Counted from the first letter of the stretch, positions 1 to 9,009 are shown. The stretch is 61,597 nt of DNA from Parendozoicomonas verongulae (GCF_009711465.1 NZ_SMME01000860.1:805-62401), one strand, 5' to 3'. Notes: generated from the sequence alone by a model not told the origin. Program-made: numbers and translations.

Positions 1-1
1 A

Positions 2-1612
2 AGTGCTGGTTACCAAGAAAAGCCTACTTACAATCCTGTTCACCAGGGGAATGCTGGCTACCAAGAAAAGCCTGTTTACAATCCTGCTCACCAGGGGAAT
101 GCTGGTTACCAAGGAAATCCTGCTTATCAGGGGTATCCTGCTCCTTCGCAGCATCCTACTTCTTTTGAAACTTATAGGGAGCCTCCAGTAGCGACTGACC
201 CTCGATGGGAGGGTGTTCAGAGTCCTCCGGCTCCTGTTCCAGCTCCTCGCCGTACTATGACTACGGTATCGCAGCGGGATGGTGGTCATCAGGCCACTGT
301 TCATGTTCAGATAAGTCAAGCACCAGCACCAGCACAGGCGGTTTCAGGAGGAGGTTTATTTGAGCATGGAATGAGTAGGATGATAGGGAAACTGAATCAG
401 AGTGCGCAAAACAGACAGCGGCTACAGCAGCAGCTCGCGGGAGTTCAGGCCGGCATTGTCGATGACCTATCTTCCTACCGCCTTAAGCTGGCACCGGTTG
501 CAAGTAGATTCTTTATTCAAGCAAATGAGCAGGCGAACTGGACTTTGATCGGGGCCGCCTGGCGTCATGTTGGAGGGTCGTACCGACAGTTTTACGAGTT
601 GATGGAAGCATCAGGCAATGCTCGTCGTATGTACTTTCAGAGAAATTGTCCTGAGGACATGAAAACGAATGTACTGCTTAAGTATTTTGATCTGATCCAC
701 TCATCTGGTGTCGGGCCAACCGCTCCATCTGATCAAGCATTGTTGATGAATATACAGCAACAGGGCATTCATCTGGGCAGGCTGCAACAGATGGTAAAAT
801 CTGAGTACAAAGACAATACTGCCTTGTTGCAGGTTGATCAGTTCATCAAGAGTTTTTTTAACAAGCACGGGGCGAAGTTTGAAGGAGCTGTTGGAACTCC
901 TATCAATGATGTAGTAAGTGTATTGACTTCGCTGGGCTTCGATTATAGCGATCAGGTTTACGACTTCAAAACACTACTCGATTATATAATGTTTGTAGGG
1001 CGGGCAGCTCCTTCACTATACGGTAAGCTGGTAGAGATGCTTGCAGACTCGACGCCCGCTTTTGATCCTAATGCTCCGGTAACTTTGGATACAATGTTCA
1101 AGGGGGCTGTACAAATTTCATCTGTTGAAATTCATGAAGAAGAAATGAAAAATAAATTTCTGGAGGAGTTGGCAACCTATGGAACAGACGAGGAAAAGTA
1201 TGCCGTAATCTTTTATACCGGTGGAAGGTTGATGCCAAAGCAACAGTCTCAGACCCTTGGTGCAACTCAGAGCTTTGCAGGTGCTGGTTCTTCTTATACT
1301 GATACCCCTACCTTTCCTGATGGCTATCACTTTGCGAATATCTTTAGTGACCTACTCCAACAGGATGCCGTTGTGGATCAGATTTATAGCAATTGGCCGC
1401 GCATCGCCAGGCTCAGTGGCATAAGCGATTCTCAGGCGGATAACTGGCGAAGGGCTGCTACACAAGAAGGAGACTCGCTGGTTGCGCCAAGGAAGTTTTT
1501 GCAAGAGCTGAGAGACAAGCATGGAGATGCTGGAGCTGAAATCCAGCTCTACCGAGGCATCAAGCAGAGTGGACTCATGGGTGTTGTTAGTCGTATATGG
1601 ACGAAAACTTAG
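2..1612 (+). CDS. Repeat-containing protein with possible death-fold C-terminus (5' end outside window)
   Basis: The frame is open from the first bases of the window to a TAG at 1610-1612, so the gene begins upstream and about 536 residues are visible. An ATG at 257 is in frame but internal, because the same frame is open through the tandem repeats before it. The visible N-terminus is Pro/Gln/Tyr/Gly-rich and low complexity, with 16-residue repeats around AGYQEKPxYNPxHQGN. A helical region follows from about base 330. The last 90 residues (from about 1325) contain WPRIARLSGIS and then FLQELRDKHGDAGAEIQLY, a helix pattern resembling the death-domain fold (inference). No signal peptide can be judged. 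It is convergent with trmH. Function is unknown; a host-interaction protein is possible but unproven. Confidence 0.8.
   Translation, partial: SAGYQEKPTYNPVHQGNAGYQEKPVYNPAHQGNAGYQGNPAYQGYPAPSQHPTSFETYREPPVATDPRWEGVQSPPAPVPAPRRTMTTVSQRDGGHQATVHVQISQAPAPAQAVSGGGLFEHGMSRMIGKLNQSAQNRQRLQQQLAGVQAGIVDDLSSYRLKLAPVASRFFIQANEQANWTLIGAAWRHVGGSYRQFYELMEASGNARRMYFQRNCPEDMKTNVLLKYFDLIHSSGVGPTAPSDQALLMNIQQQGIHLGRLQQMVKSEYKDNTALLQVDQFIKSFFNKHGAKFEGAVGTPINDVVSVLTSLGFDYSDQVYDFKTLLDYIMFVGRAAPSLYGKLVEMLADSTPAFDPNAPVTLDTMFKGAVQISSVEIHEEEMKNKFLEELATYGTDEEKYAVIFYTGGRLMPKQQSQTLGATQSFAGAGSSYTDTPTFPDGYHFANIFSDLLQQDAVVDQIYSNWPRIARLSGISDSQADNWRRAATQEGDSLVAPRKFLQELRDKHGDAGAEIQLYRGIKQSGLMGVVSRIWTKT
5..148 (+). repeat. 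48-bp in-frame tandem repeat (about three units visible)
   Basis: Units start at 5, 53 and 101. Each is 48 bp and encodes 16 residues. The first two are nearly identical (AGYQEKPTYNPVHQGN and AGYQEKPVYNPAHQGN); the third starts AGYQGNPAYQ and then degenerates. The array touches the window edge, so the copy number is unknown. The repeats lie inside the coding frame of the first gene. Confidence 0.9.
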
Positions 1613-1660
1613 TAAAACTTGATTGTTCTGGGACAGGGACGTCCTGAATATATAACCGGG

Positions 1661-2344
1661 TCAGGAACGCAACTTGACGCGGTTATACCACACTTCAGGC
1701 TCTACCAGCTGACCCTCGTTGTCCAACTGTGGGTAGTCAAGGTTACGGTCATCACAATAGCGTGCCAGTTCCGGGTAACCCCAGCGGAACAGTGTGTGTG
1801 CGTACTCTTTGTCGGGTATACGACTGATATCGTACAGCCCGACAGCCTGACGCTGGCGCTGGGCTTCCATCAGAATAATCGCGGCCGCAACCGACACATT
1901 GAACGACTGAACCATCCCTTGCATGGGGATAATAACATGCTCGTCTGCAAGCTCGGCAGCTGTTGTGCTGACGCCGCGTTTTTCTGAGCCCATCAGCAGG
2001 GCGCAGGGCTGGGTATAGTCAAGCTTGTGGTAAGGGCGAGCTTTCTCTGAGAAGTGAGCGGCGATGATTTTGAAGCCCTGTTTTTTCAGCTGTTCACCGG
2101 CTTCCACAATGTTATCGTGTTTCTCCACTTCCACCCAGCGGCTGCTGCCCATGGAGCGGCCACGGAGCTGACGATCCCGGAATTCCGGGTTACACAGATG
2201 GAAGCGAGGAATACCCACGGCATCACAGGTCCGAATAATAGCCGCAAGATTGTGAGGCTTGTGGACTTCATCAGCCAGCACTGTGAGGTCGGGCTGACGG
2301 CGTGCCAGAGTATTTTTGAGCTTCTGGAAGCGTTCCGGTGTCAT
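1661..2344 (-). CDS. trmH: tRNA (guanosine-18-2'-O)-methyltransferase TrmH
   Basis: SPOUT-class methyltransferase that would 2'-O-methylate G18 in the tRNA D-loop using SAM. The 227-residue length matches E. coli TrmH (about 229). The N-terminus has ARRQPDLTVLADEVHKPHN and then AAIIRTCDAVG, typical of TrmH/SpoU. The SAM-knot motifs LLMGSEKRGVS and IPMQGMVQSFNVSVAAAI are present, as is the TrmH-specific C-terminal extension. It lies 56 bp downstream of ddl on the same strand and could be co-transcribed with it. TrmH is preferred over RlmB because of its length and N-terminus. Confidence 0.93.
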   Translation of the reverse strand: MTPERFQKLKNTLARRQPDLTVLADEVHKPHNLAAIIRTCDAVGIPRFHLCNPEFRDRQLRGRSMGSSRWVEVEKHDNIVEAGEQLKKQGFKIIAAHFSEKARPYHKLDYTQPCALLMGSEKRGVSTTAAELADEHVIIPMQGMVQSFNVSVAAAIILMEAQRQRQAVGLYDISRIPDKEYAHTLFRWGYPELARYCDDRNLDYPQLDNEGQLVEPEVWYNRVKLRS

Positions 2345-2400
2345 TGCGGTTTTGGGAGTGTCCGTGAAAAAGCGGATTCTAACAGGGGAGTGTCTGCTTT

Positions 2401-3351
2401 TCAGGTGCGTGAACCACGATTGAGGGCGTTCTCAACCATAGTACTGATGACATTCAGCATGGTCAGACCTGCATGTTCAACGGCATCCGGCAACATACTG
2501 GTGGGCGTCATGCCCGGCATGGAGTTGGTTTCCAGAAATACCGGCTCACCACTTTCCGGCACGATGAAGTCTGCCCGGCTCAGATCCTGCAGCCCCAGCT
2601 CATTGTGAACTCGTACCGCCCACTCCTGGCAGTAGCGGTACTGGGATTCAGGAATGGGGGCGGGCAAGAGATGTTCGCTCAGGCCAGGAGTGTATTTGTG
2701 GTCGTAATCGAACCAGCTATTTCCAGACGTGCGTACTTCCAGTACCGGCAGTGCGGTGGGCATGGGGCGATCCAGTACAGAAACAGTGATTTCCCGGCCC
2801 TTTATAAACTCTTCTGCCATGACCCAGGGTTCTACATCAAAGGCGCGTTCAAAGGCTTCAACCAGTTCTTGTCGGGTTGCTGCAGCGCTGATAGCAATGG
2901 TTGAGCCTTGGGAGCGGGGTTTGATAACAACCGGCAACCCGAGGGATTGAATAGTGGTATCAGCCGCGTTATCAATGCCGCCTTTTTTGTGGAACAGACG
3001 GCTGCGGGCCAGACTGATGCCCATGGGGGCGATAATCTGTTTGGTGAAGTATTTATCCATTGTCACCGCGCTGGCTCGTACCCCTGAGCCAATATAGGGG
3101 ATGCCCATAATATCCAGTAATCCTTGAATCGTACCGTCTTCCCCAAAAGGACCGTGGAGCAGGGGAAAAACCACGTCGGGGTTGATACGCTCCAGCTCCC
3201 TGGCCACGTGCTTATCCAGTTCAAGTACATGGAGGTGATCATAATGGCGCTCCATAAGCCCCTGGATACGCCCCGCCGACAGTCGGGACACAGCTGCTTC
3301 TGAAGAAGGGCCACCACAGAGAATGACAATAACCGGTTGATTGTCAGGCAT
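2401..3351 (-). CDS. ddl: D-alanine--D-alanine ligase
   Basis: ATP-grasp ligase that makes D-Ala-D-Ala for peptidoglycan precursors in the cytoplasm. The N-terminus shows the Ddl motif [13 protein letters not shown], then [29 protein letters not shown]-grasp elements ([31 protein letters not shown]) follow, with the C-terminal [22 protein letters not shown] carrying the Mg-binding Glu/Asn. The start at MPDNQPV (3351) fits the family N-terminus; an in-frame ATG at 3375 would add eight residues. The gene is not in an mur/fts cluster, so it may be a second Ddl. Two in-window neighbours act on the same chemistry (dat and dacA, near 32 kb). Confidence 0.92.
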   Translation of the reverse strand: MPDNQPVIVILCGGPSSEAAVSRLSAGRIQGLMERHYDHLHVLELDKHVARELERINPDVVFPLLHGPFGEDGTIQGLLDIMGIPYIGSGVRASAVTMDKYFTKQIIAPMGISLARSRLFHKKGGIDNAADTTIQSLGLPVVIKPRSQGSTIAISAAATRQELVEAFERAFDVEPWVMAEEFIKGREITVSVLDRPMPTALPVLEVRTSGNSWFDYDHKYTPGLSEHLLPAPIPESQYRYCQEWAVRVHNELGLQDLSRADFIVPESGEPVFLETNSMPGMTPTSMLPDAVEHAGLTMLNVISTMVENALNRGSRT

Positions 3352-3427
3352 CAGGATACTGCTCTTGGATTGCAAAGGTGAGAAATATAGACTCTAGTGC
3401 CTGTCCAGCAACTTTTCCCAGTGAATC

Positions 3428-3754
3428 ATGCATACAGACTTTCAGCCTCAATCCGACCGCACCCCCGTTCATATCAGCTACGGGATTATGGCGGTGAGTG
3501 TGTTTACGGCTTTTCCCATGTTTATTGCCATTATTGTGTCCTGGCTGAATCGTGGGCGCTGTATTGATCCTCTGTTGATTGCCCACTATAACTGGCAGAT
3601 TCGTACCTTCTGGGTCAATTTGATTGTGGGCATTATTGGCTTCTGCCTGATTTTTGTTGTGATTGGCTGGGTCATCCTTGCCATTAATCAGCTGTGGTTG
3701 ATTTACCGAGTTGCCGCCGGCTGGTATTTTCTGGCCAATGATCGTATGCCTTGA
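3428..3754 (+). CDS. Small integral membrane protein
   Basis: Encodes 108 residues. A polar N-terminus is followed by three hydrophobic stretches: about residues 18-40 (ISYGIMAVSVFTAFPMFIAI), 62-80 (FWVNLIVGIIGFCLIFVVIG) and 84-100. The loop between helices 1 and 2 contains NRGRCIDPLLIAHYNWQIRTFW, a pattern seen in DUF4870-like small inner-membrane proteins. It is divergent from ddl with 76 bp between them. Family assignment is tentative and function unknown. Confidence 0.75.
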   Translation: MHTDFQPQSDRTPVHISYGIMAVSVFTAFPMFIAIIVSWLNRGRCIDPLLIAHYNWQIRTFWVNLIVGIIGFCLIFVVIGWVILAINQLWLIYRVAAGWYFLANDRMP

Positions 3755-3819
3755 ATCCAGCCCCACTCAATTGCCAGAAGTTGTACTGCAAAAACTCTGA
3801 GTTTATATAAGGAATATAC

Positions 3820-4323
3820 ATGCAGATTCGCTTGGAACAACCGTCTGATATTGAAGCCATTCGCACACTGCAGTATGCAGCTTTTAAAAATCATCCACAT
3901 CATGAGCCGGGTGCGGAACCTACAGAGCACTTGATTGTAGACAAACTGCGTGACGCTGGTGCCTTAACACTCTCATTGGTAGTAGAGGTTAATGGGGAAC
4001 TGGTTGGTCATCTGGCATTCTCACCAGTCAATGTGGGTGAAAAGTCACAAGGCTGGTATGGGTTAGGGCCTGTAGGTGTGAAGCCCAGTGAGCAAAGCAG
4101 AAGTATTGGCAGTGCATTGATCAACGAAGCTCATAAGCGCATGAAAGAACTGGGGGCTCAGGGTTTAGTCGTTATGGGAGATCCCGCCTACTACCAACGT
4201 TTCGGTTATCAGCAGATGGAAGCGATAAATTTCCCAGGCATTCCTGCTGAATACTTTATGGCTCAACCTTTATCTGATGAAGTTCCGGCAGGGGATGTAC
4301 AGTATCACGCAGCATTCTCTTAA
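3820..4323 (+). CDS. GNAT family N-acetyltransferase (YhbS-like)
   Basis: 167-residue single-domain acetyltransferase. It starts MQIRLEQPSDIEAIRTLQYAAF, the usual first strand and helix of GNAT proteins. Acetyl-CoA-binding motif A is GPVGVKPSEQSRSIGSALI, close to the Q/RxxGxG/A consensus. The C-terminal VVMGDPAYYQRFGYQ is characteristic of YhbS-like predicted acetyltransferases. The start ATG has a weak AAGGAAT upstream. The substrate cannot be predicted. Confidence 0.88.
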   Translation: MQIRLEQPSDIEAIRTLQYAAFKNHPHHEPGAEPTEHLIVDKLRDAGALTLSLVVEVNGELVGHLAFSPVNVGEKSQGWYGLGPVGVKPSEQSRSIGSALINEAHKRMKELGAQGLVVMGDPAYYQRFGYQQMEAINFPGIPAEYFMAQPLSDEVPAGDVQYHAAFS

Positions 4324-4478
4324 TATGCGCTAAAACCAGCACCAGGGATCTCAGGCCTCAGTCATGGCATCTATCGGCGTTAACGTCGCTGTTATTCTTC
4401 GCTGACTTTTCAGAATTTTTCTTATTATTCTGCGTCTAAACCGAGAGAATAACAGGCCAGTATGAAGCGGGGTATGGC

Positions 4479-5765
4479 GTGATTGAATTGAGTTCCATGG
4501 CACAGTGGGTGCAGCAGCAACAGGACTGGATAGCCTTCATTATCATGGCAGTGGCTTTTATGGAGTCGCTCGCTGTTGTTGGGCTGATTTTGCCGGGTGT
4601 GGTGATGCTATTCACTGCTGCCTCCCTTGTTGGCGGTGGGGCTCTGGATGTGTGGACTATGCTTCTGGCAGGTTTTGCAGGAGCTGTTCTGGGTGATGGT
4701 GTAAGTTTTATCGCAGGGCAGATTTTCCATAAACGTATTCGAGGCTGGTGGCCCTTCCACAATCATCCCCAATGGCTGGAGCAGGGTGAGCGTTTTTTTA
4801 AGCGTCATGGCGGCATCAGTATTGCGCTGGGACGTTTCGTGGGCCCCATTCGCCCGGTGATTCCCGTTGTAGCGGGAATGATGGGAATGCCTTCCCGCTA
4901 TTTTTATCTTGTGAATATTCTTTCAGCGGCGCTGTGGGCACCGGCTTATCTGTTGCCGGGATACCTGGTGGGTGCATCAGTTTACTGGCAGGATCATTTC
5001 CCCTTTGAGATCGCAGCCATTCTGATAGCTCTTGCCATTTTGGCTGTTACTCTGGTTTACGGTTTTACGGCGCTGCAAAAGCGTGTGAAGAGTTATCGGT
5101 GTGCTTTGCTGACAGTGATACTTGCTTTCGGGGGGCTGTTTGCCCTGATAGCCATCGGGAACTTCACTTCGGGCGCGACTCTTATTAACAACTCTGTACA
5201 GACGTGGATACAGGCACGACATACAGGCTTGCTGGATCAGCTGTTTTTTGTGATCACCCAACTGGGTGAATTCTGGTTGCTTCTACCCATCGTTTTACTG
5301 GGAGGCTACTGGTTGTTTCGTGATAGTGGCTGGAAACCGGCAGCCGGCTTTTTGATGGTCGGGCTGGGCCTGGAAGCTGCGATTAAAGGGATGAAAATCT
5401 TTTTTGCCTGTGTGCGCCCTGAAACGGCCACGTCCGCCAGTTTCTCATTTCCCAGCGGACATACCACTTACGCCATGTTTATGGGAATGTGGGTGTGCTG
5501 GTATCTGGCTCGTTACCTTTCAAGCAAATACCAACCTTGCATCTGGGCACTGGGCTTGTTTACAGCCTTCGCAACAGCTGTGAGCCGGCTTTATCTGGGG
5601 GCGCACTGGACATTTGATGTGCTCAGTGGTGCTGCTCTTGGTAGCCTGAGTTTCTTTATCTGGCTGTTGATCGAGCATAGTTTCCCGACAGCTATAGACC
5701 CCCGTAATCTCTACTGGAGAGTGGGGCAGCTGGTGGTCGCTATACTCGCTATCGTGATCAGCTGA
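4479..5765 (+). CDS. DedA-family / PAP2 phosphatase fusion membrane protein
   Basis: A 428-residue polytopic inner-membrane protein with two parts. Residues about 1-200 are a DedA/VTT domain: ESLAVVGLILPGVVML, then GRFVGPIRPVIPVVAGMMGMP with the DedA re-entrant arginines. Residues about 230-425 are a PAP2 phosphatase with KxxxxxRP-like KIFFACVRPE, FPSGHTTYA and SRLYLGAHWTFDVLSG, the three catalytic motifs. DedA proteins are linked to undecaprenyl-phosphate or lipid transport and PAP2 enzymes remove phosphate from lipid pyrophosphates, so a role in lipid-carrier recycling is likely (inference). The start is GTG at 4479; an in-frame ATG at 4497 is possible. The end overlaps the convergent SDR gene by 8 bp. 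Confidence 0.9.
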   Translation: MIELSSMAQWVQQQQDWIAFIIMAVAFMESLAVVGLILPGVVMLFTAASLVGGGALDVWTMLLAGFAGAVLGDGVSFIAGQIFHKRIRGWWPFHNHPQWLEQGERFFKRHGGISIALGRFVGPIRPVIPVVAGMMGMPSRYFYLVNILSAALWAPAYLLPGYLVGASVYWQDHFPFEIAAILIALAILAVTLVYGFTALQKRVKSYRCALLTVILAFGGLFALIAIGNFTSGATLINNSVQTWIQARHTGLLDQLFFVITQLGEFWLLLPIVLLGGYWLFRDSGWKPAAGFLMVGLGLEAAIKGMKIFFACVRPETATSASFSFPSGHTTYAMFMGMWVCWYLARYLSSKYQPCIWALGLFTAFATAVSRLYLGAHWTFDVLSGAALGSLSFFIWLLIEHSFPTAIDPRNLYWRVGQLVVAILAIVIS

Positions 5766-6561
5766 CGGTGCCCGTGACCCGGTGAGCGAGATAACGCTCA
5801 AAAAAGCTGGGTAGTAAACGCGCAAACAAGCGGGCACGCCAGTCTACATTTGACACCACCAGCAGGCGTTTGCGCTTGCATGCGGCAAGGTACACTTCAT
5901 CGGCAACATCTTTCGGTATAGTTGCTTTGCCAGTCATTTCCAGAGGATTGCTGGTGATTGCACCATCCGCCTGCAGAGCGTTTTTATGGATGTCCGTTGC
6001 CGTATATCCCGGGCACACCAGCATCACATGCACACCCTTTTCCCTCAGCTCGACCCGTAAACAATCAAACAAACCGTGCAGTGCATGTTTGCTGGCACTG
6101 TAAGCACTGCGATACCACAGCGGTGCAAAGCCGGACATGCTGCTCATGGTGATAATCTGCCCCTCACATTCTATCAGACTCTTTAAAGCCGATTGGGTAC
6201 AGTGCAGGGCGCCGAAATAATTTACGTCCATGGTCTTGCGAAAAACAGATGCATCTGTGTCAGCAAAGCAGGAGTGATGGGTGATACCTGCGTTATTGAT
6301 CAACACATCCACACTTCCCATGTCTTCGATAATATGTTGAAAACAGCGTTGAACCTGCTCCGCATTACTGACGTCACAGTGATAGCTTTCCGCCTGAATA
6401 TGCCGGGAGGCCAGATGTTCGCCAAACGCCGCAAGCTGCTCACTGTTGATATCCAGCAACGCGATACGAGCGCCCCCTTCTCCAAACCGCAGGGCCAAAG
6501 CCCGACCAATCCCTCCGCAGGCTCCGGTAATCACAACTGTTTTATGGCGAAAGACAGGCAT
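5758..6561 (-). CDS. Short-chain dehydrogenase/reductase
   Basis: 267-residue classical SDR. The Rossmann motif TGACGGIGRALAL is at residues 12-24, LLDIN gives the acidic residue after strand 2 (NAD preference likely), NNAG is near residue 89, and the catalytic Ser and YSASK are near residues 142 and 155. The C-terminal RLLPSFFERYLAHR segment is hydrophobic/basic, as in SDRs acting on lipids or steroids and associated with membranes. It is downstream of fpr on the same strand with 24 bp between them, so co-transcription is plausible. Substrate unknown. Confidence 0.9.
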   Translation of the reverse strand: MPVFRHKTVVITGACGGIGRALALRFGEGGARIALLDINSEQLAAFGEHLASRHIQAESYHCDVSNAEQVQRCFQHIIEDMGSVDVLINNAGITHHSCFADTDASVFRKTMDVNYFGALHCTQSALKSLIECEGQIITMSSMSGFAPLWYRSAYSASKHALHGLFDCLRVELREKGVHVMLVCPGYTATDIHKNALQADGAITSNPLEMTGKATIPKDVADEVYLAACKRKRLLVVSNVDWRARLFARLLPSFFERYLAHRVTGTVS

Positions 6562-6585
6562 GGTGTAAGCCCTTTATTAAGTACG

Positions 6586-7320
6586 TTACTTGGAAAAGGT
6601 ATATTTTTCCCTCTTGATTTGTCGAGGCCCAAAGCCCAGTTCGGTGAGGTATTTTACGTTGTCGTCTATCATGCCGGGGTTGCCGCACAGATACACCAGA
6701 TCCTGCCCGGGAGTTGGGTTCAGCTCGGCGAGGCGGGTTTGCACATAGCCTTGGTGCTCACCGGCTTCTGGTTGCACCATGTTTTCCCGGCTGAGACAGG
6801 TTTCAAAGTGTACGTCTGCAGACGTTTGAGCCAGTCTCTGAAACTCATTCTGATAAAACAGATCAGCCCTTTGGCGTGCGCCCATCAGAATATGAATGGC
6901 TTTACCCTGCTTAGCGAGTGCGTTGAGCTGGGGAAGCATGGAGCGGTAAGGTGCAACACCTGTGCCCGTAGCAATAAGAATAAGACGGTCAGGCAGCTCT
7001 TTGGGGAGAGTCAGCACACCGAAAGGGCCTGTCATTTGAAAGGTTTCACCAACCTTTGCATTGGCAAAGCACTCACTGGCTGCACCGTTGGGTACTAATC
7101 CGATGGCGATATCCAGCAACCCTTCATCCCTCAGCTTTTCTGGGGAGCTGGCAATGCTGTAACTGCGCTTAAGGTTTTCACCTTTATGGGTAAACAACAG
7201 GGAGATAAACTGCCCGGCTTCAAACTCGGGAGGGGTATCCACACGAAACACCAACCCCAGTGTAGTGGAAGCAATGCAGGTGGATTCTATCAGCTCAAGG
7301 TTGAATACCGGTCTGGCCAT
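6586..7320 (-). CDS. fpr: Ferredoxin--NADP(+) reductase
   Basis: 244-residue FAD flavoprotein that would exchange electrons between NADPH and ferredoxin/flavodoxin. The FAD motif RSYSIASSP lies near residue 50, the NADP-binding segment GTGVAPYRSML near residue 118, and YLCGNPGMIDD near the C-terminus; these are diagnostic of bacterial Fpr. The start at 7320 is chosen because GAGGGTGA lies just upstream and MARPVFNLELI matches the family N-terminus. An upstream in-frame ATG at 7359 would add unrelated residues and run into the divergent gene's leader. Fpr commonly supplies electrons for Fe-S assembly and oxidative-stress repair. Confidence 0.92.
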   Translation of the reverse strand: MARPVFNLELIESTCIASTTLGLVFRVDTPPEFEAGQFISLLFTHKGENLKRSYSIASSPEKLRDEGLLDIAIGLVPNGAASECFANAKVGETFQMTGPFGVLTLPKELPDRLILIATGTGVAPYRSMLPQLNALAKQGKAIHILMGARQRADLFYQNEFQRLAQTSADVHFETCLSRENMVQPEAGEHQGYVQTRLAELNPTPGQDLVYLCGNPGMIDDNVKYLTELGFGPRQIKREKYTFSK

Positions 7321-7368
7321 TGGGTCACCCTCTGTCGATGCACTCCTACAGCATGGCATAATCCGCCA

Positions 7369-8085
7369 ATGAACGTTATTCCTCCTGCCGTACAGGCTTT
7401 GTTAAAGGACAACCGGAATCTTGCCCTTGGGCTGGGTTTCTTCTCTGTTGCACCACTGCTGTTCAGCTCCTTTCTGGGGAGTTGGTTGTTGTTTAATATC
7501 AACGTGGTAAACCAGCTTGTGCCAGAGTATGGGCTGCTGTTTGTACTGGCTTCGAGCCTGACTATGGCAGCGGGTTTAACGCCCACAACCTTTGTCGCGC
7601 TGGTAACCGGTTTTTTCGTGGGCTGGACGGGAACAGTCGTGCTGGTGTTTGCTTATACACTGGCATCGGCACTGGGGTATGGTCTGGGCCGGATTCTGGA
7701 TGGTGGTGACTTCCTGAAGAGTCTGATGCGCTTTCCTGTCGCCGCAAACCTTAGTGGTGATTTACGGCATAAGCCCATAGGAATGTTAATATTGGTGCGC
7801 CTTTCTCCAGCACTTCCTTTTTGTTTGATGAATCTTTTGCTAGCAGCTCTGAAAGTGAAGCTGCGGACATTCTTGCTGGCAGGGGCCGTTGGTATGCTGC
7901 CACGAACACTGTTCTCTTTATGGGTGGGCAACCAGTCGCGGGATTTGGTAACTTTGCTGAAAAACGGCGGTGGGCAGATGGAAACCACTGCTGTGATTGT
8001 TGGGAGTGTTTTTACCGTTGCTTTGCTGGTTTGGATGGTGACTAAGCGAGTGCGGCTCTATTTACAGCAGCAAACAATAAAATGA
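7369..8085 (+). CDS. VTT-domain (TVP38/TMEM64, DedA superfamily) membrane protein
   Basis: 238 residues with hydrophobic segments at about 20-45, 57-105, 145-185 and 205-228. The central TPTTFVALVTGFFVGWTGTV and the later LVRLSPALPFCLMNLLLAA match the conserved GxxxG and R-x-SP-x-P patterns of the SNARE-associated/VTT family. The ATG at 7369 is used; the frame is open further upstream, but that stretch lies inside fpr on the other strand. Only 48 bp separate it from fpr. It is the second DedA-superfamily protein within 3 kb. Such proteins are implicated in lipid flipping; the substrate here is unknown. Confidence 0.85.
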   Translation: MNVIPPAVQALLKDNRNLALGLGFFSVAPLLFSSFLGSWLLFNINVVNQLVPEYGLLFVLASSLTMAAGLTPTTFVALVTGFFVGWTGTVVLVFAYTLASALGYGLGRILDGGDFLKSLMRFPVAANLSGDLRHKPIGMLILVRLSPALPFCLMNLLLAALKVKLRTFLLAGAVGMLPRTLFSLWVGNQSRDLVTLLKNGGGQMETTAVIVGSVFTVALLVWMVTKRVRLYLQQQTIK

Positions 8086-8175
8086 CCAGTTTTGCAGACA
8101 TCCCGCTCTTGATTTACAGGCAGGCTTTGAAAAGATAACACTGAGTCACTTTGTCTTGCATTCGGGGGAAGGAAT

Positions 8176-8958
8176 ATGCGCAGAGTTGTTTTTAATCAGA
8201 AGGGCGGGGTTGGTAAATCAAGTATCGTTTGCAACCTTGCCGCCATTTCTGCTTCCCAGGGGTATAAAACCCTGGTTGTAGACCTGGACCCTCAGGGAAA
8301 TTCCAGCCAGTACCTGTTAGGGGATGAGATAAAGGAACTGCGCCATACGATTGCGGATTTTTTCGAGCAAAGTCTGTCGTTTAATATCTTTAACAAAGAG
8401 TCCGGTGATTTTGTACACGACACCTGTTTTGAAAACCTCTCAGTGATGCCCGCAAGCCAAAAGCTGGAAGAGCTGATTTTCAAACTGGAGAGCAAGCATA
8501 AAATCTACAAGTTGCGGGATGCACTGAAAGCTTTAAGCAAAGAGTTTGACCGTATTTATATTGATACGGCTCCGGCACTGAACTTCTACACCCGCTCGGC
8601 ACTGATTGCCTGTCAGAGTGTTCTGATCCCCTTTGATTGTGATGCGTTCTCCCAGCAGGCGCTGATGGCGATTATGGGGGAGGTACACGAGCTGCGGGAA
8701 GATCATAACGAAGAGTTAGAAGTGGAAGGAGTGATTGTGAATCAGTTTCAGCCTCAAGCAAAACTGCCCACCCAACTGATTGAGGAGCTGAAAGATGAAG
8801 GCTACCCTGTGCTGCCGGTGTACCTCAGTCAGTCTGTGAAAATGCGGGAATCTCACCATGCCGCCACGCCACTGGTGTTTATGGCTCCAAATCATAAACT
8901 GACTCAGCAGTATCTGGAGCTGCACGAACATTTGGAAGAGTCTCTTGTAGATGCCTAA
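8176..8958 (+). CDS. Orphan ParA-family ATPase
   Basis: 260-residue deviant-Walker ATPase. The motif KGGVGKSS is at residues 9-16, DLDPQGNSS is near residue 36, and IDTAPAL is the Walker B region near 123. The start is preceded by GGGGAAGGAAT. There is no ParB, no parS-like cluster and no replication gene beside it, so this is not an obvious chromosome- or plasmid-partition pair. Solo ParA proteins often position other cellular cargos (chemotaxis arrays, secretion systems); its cargo cannot be told from the context. An intrinsic terminator follows immediately. Confidence 0.9.
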   Translation: MRRVVFNQKGGVGKSSIVCNLAAISASQGYKTLVVDLDPQGNSSQYLLGDEIKELRHTIADFFEQSLSFNIFNKESGDFVHDTCFENLSVMPASQKLEELIFKLESKHKIYKLRDALKALSKEFDRIYIDTAPALNFYTRSALIACQSVLIPFDCDAFSQQALMAIMGEVHELREDHNEELEVEGVIVNQFQPQAKLPTQLIEELKDEGYPVLPVYLSQSVKMRESHHAATPLVFMAPNHKLTQQYLELHEHLEESLVDA

Positions 8959-8966
8959 AGCTCTCT

Positions 8967-9009
8967 AAAAAAACGGCAGATATCTGAATGTTAGGATCTG
9001 CCGTTTTTT
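8967..9009. terminator. Bidirectional intrinsic terminator between parA-like gene and secreted protein gene
   Basis: Perfect 8-bp stem CGGCAGAT (8974-8981) / ATCTGCCG (8996-9003), extended by A-run/T-run pairing on both sides, with a T-run at 9004-9009 and an A-run at 8967-8973. It serves two convergent genes. Confidence 0.9.

Noticed and set aside
5..148. Regularly spaced repeats as a CRISPR array
   Set aside because: The units are contiguous, in frame and have no spacers, so they are protein-coding repeats.
3..191. A leucine/isoleucine-rich 62-codon frame over the repeats
   Set aside because: It is the out-of-frame shadow of the tandem repeats; the frame continuous with the downstream gene is another one.
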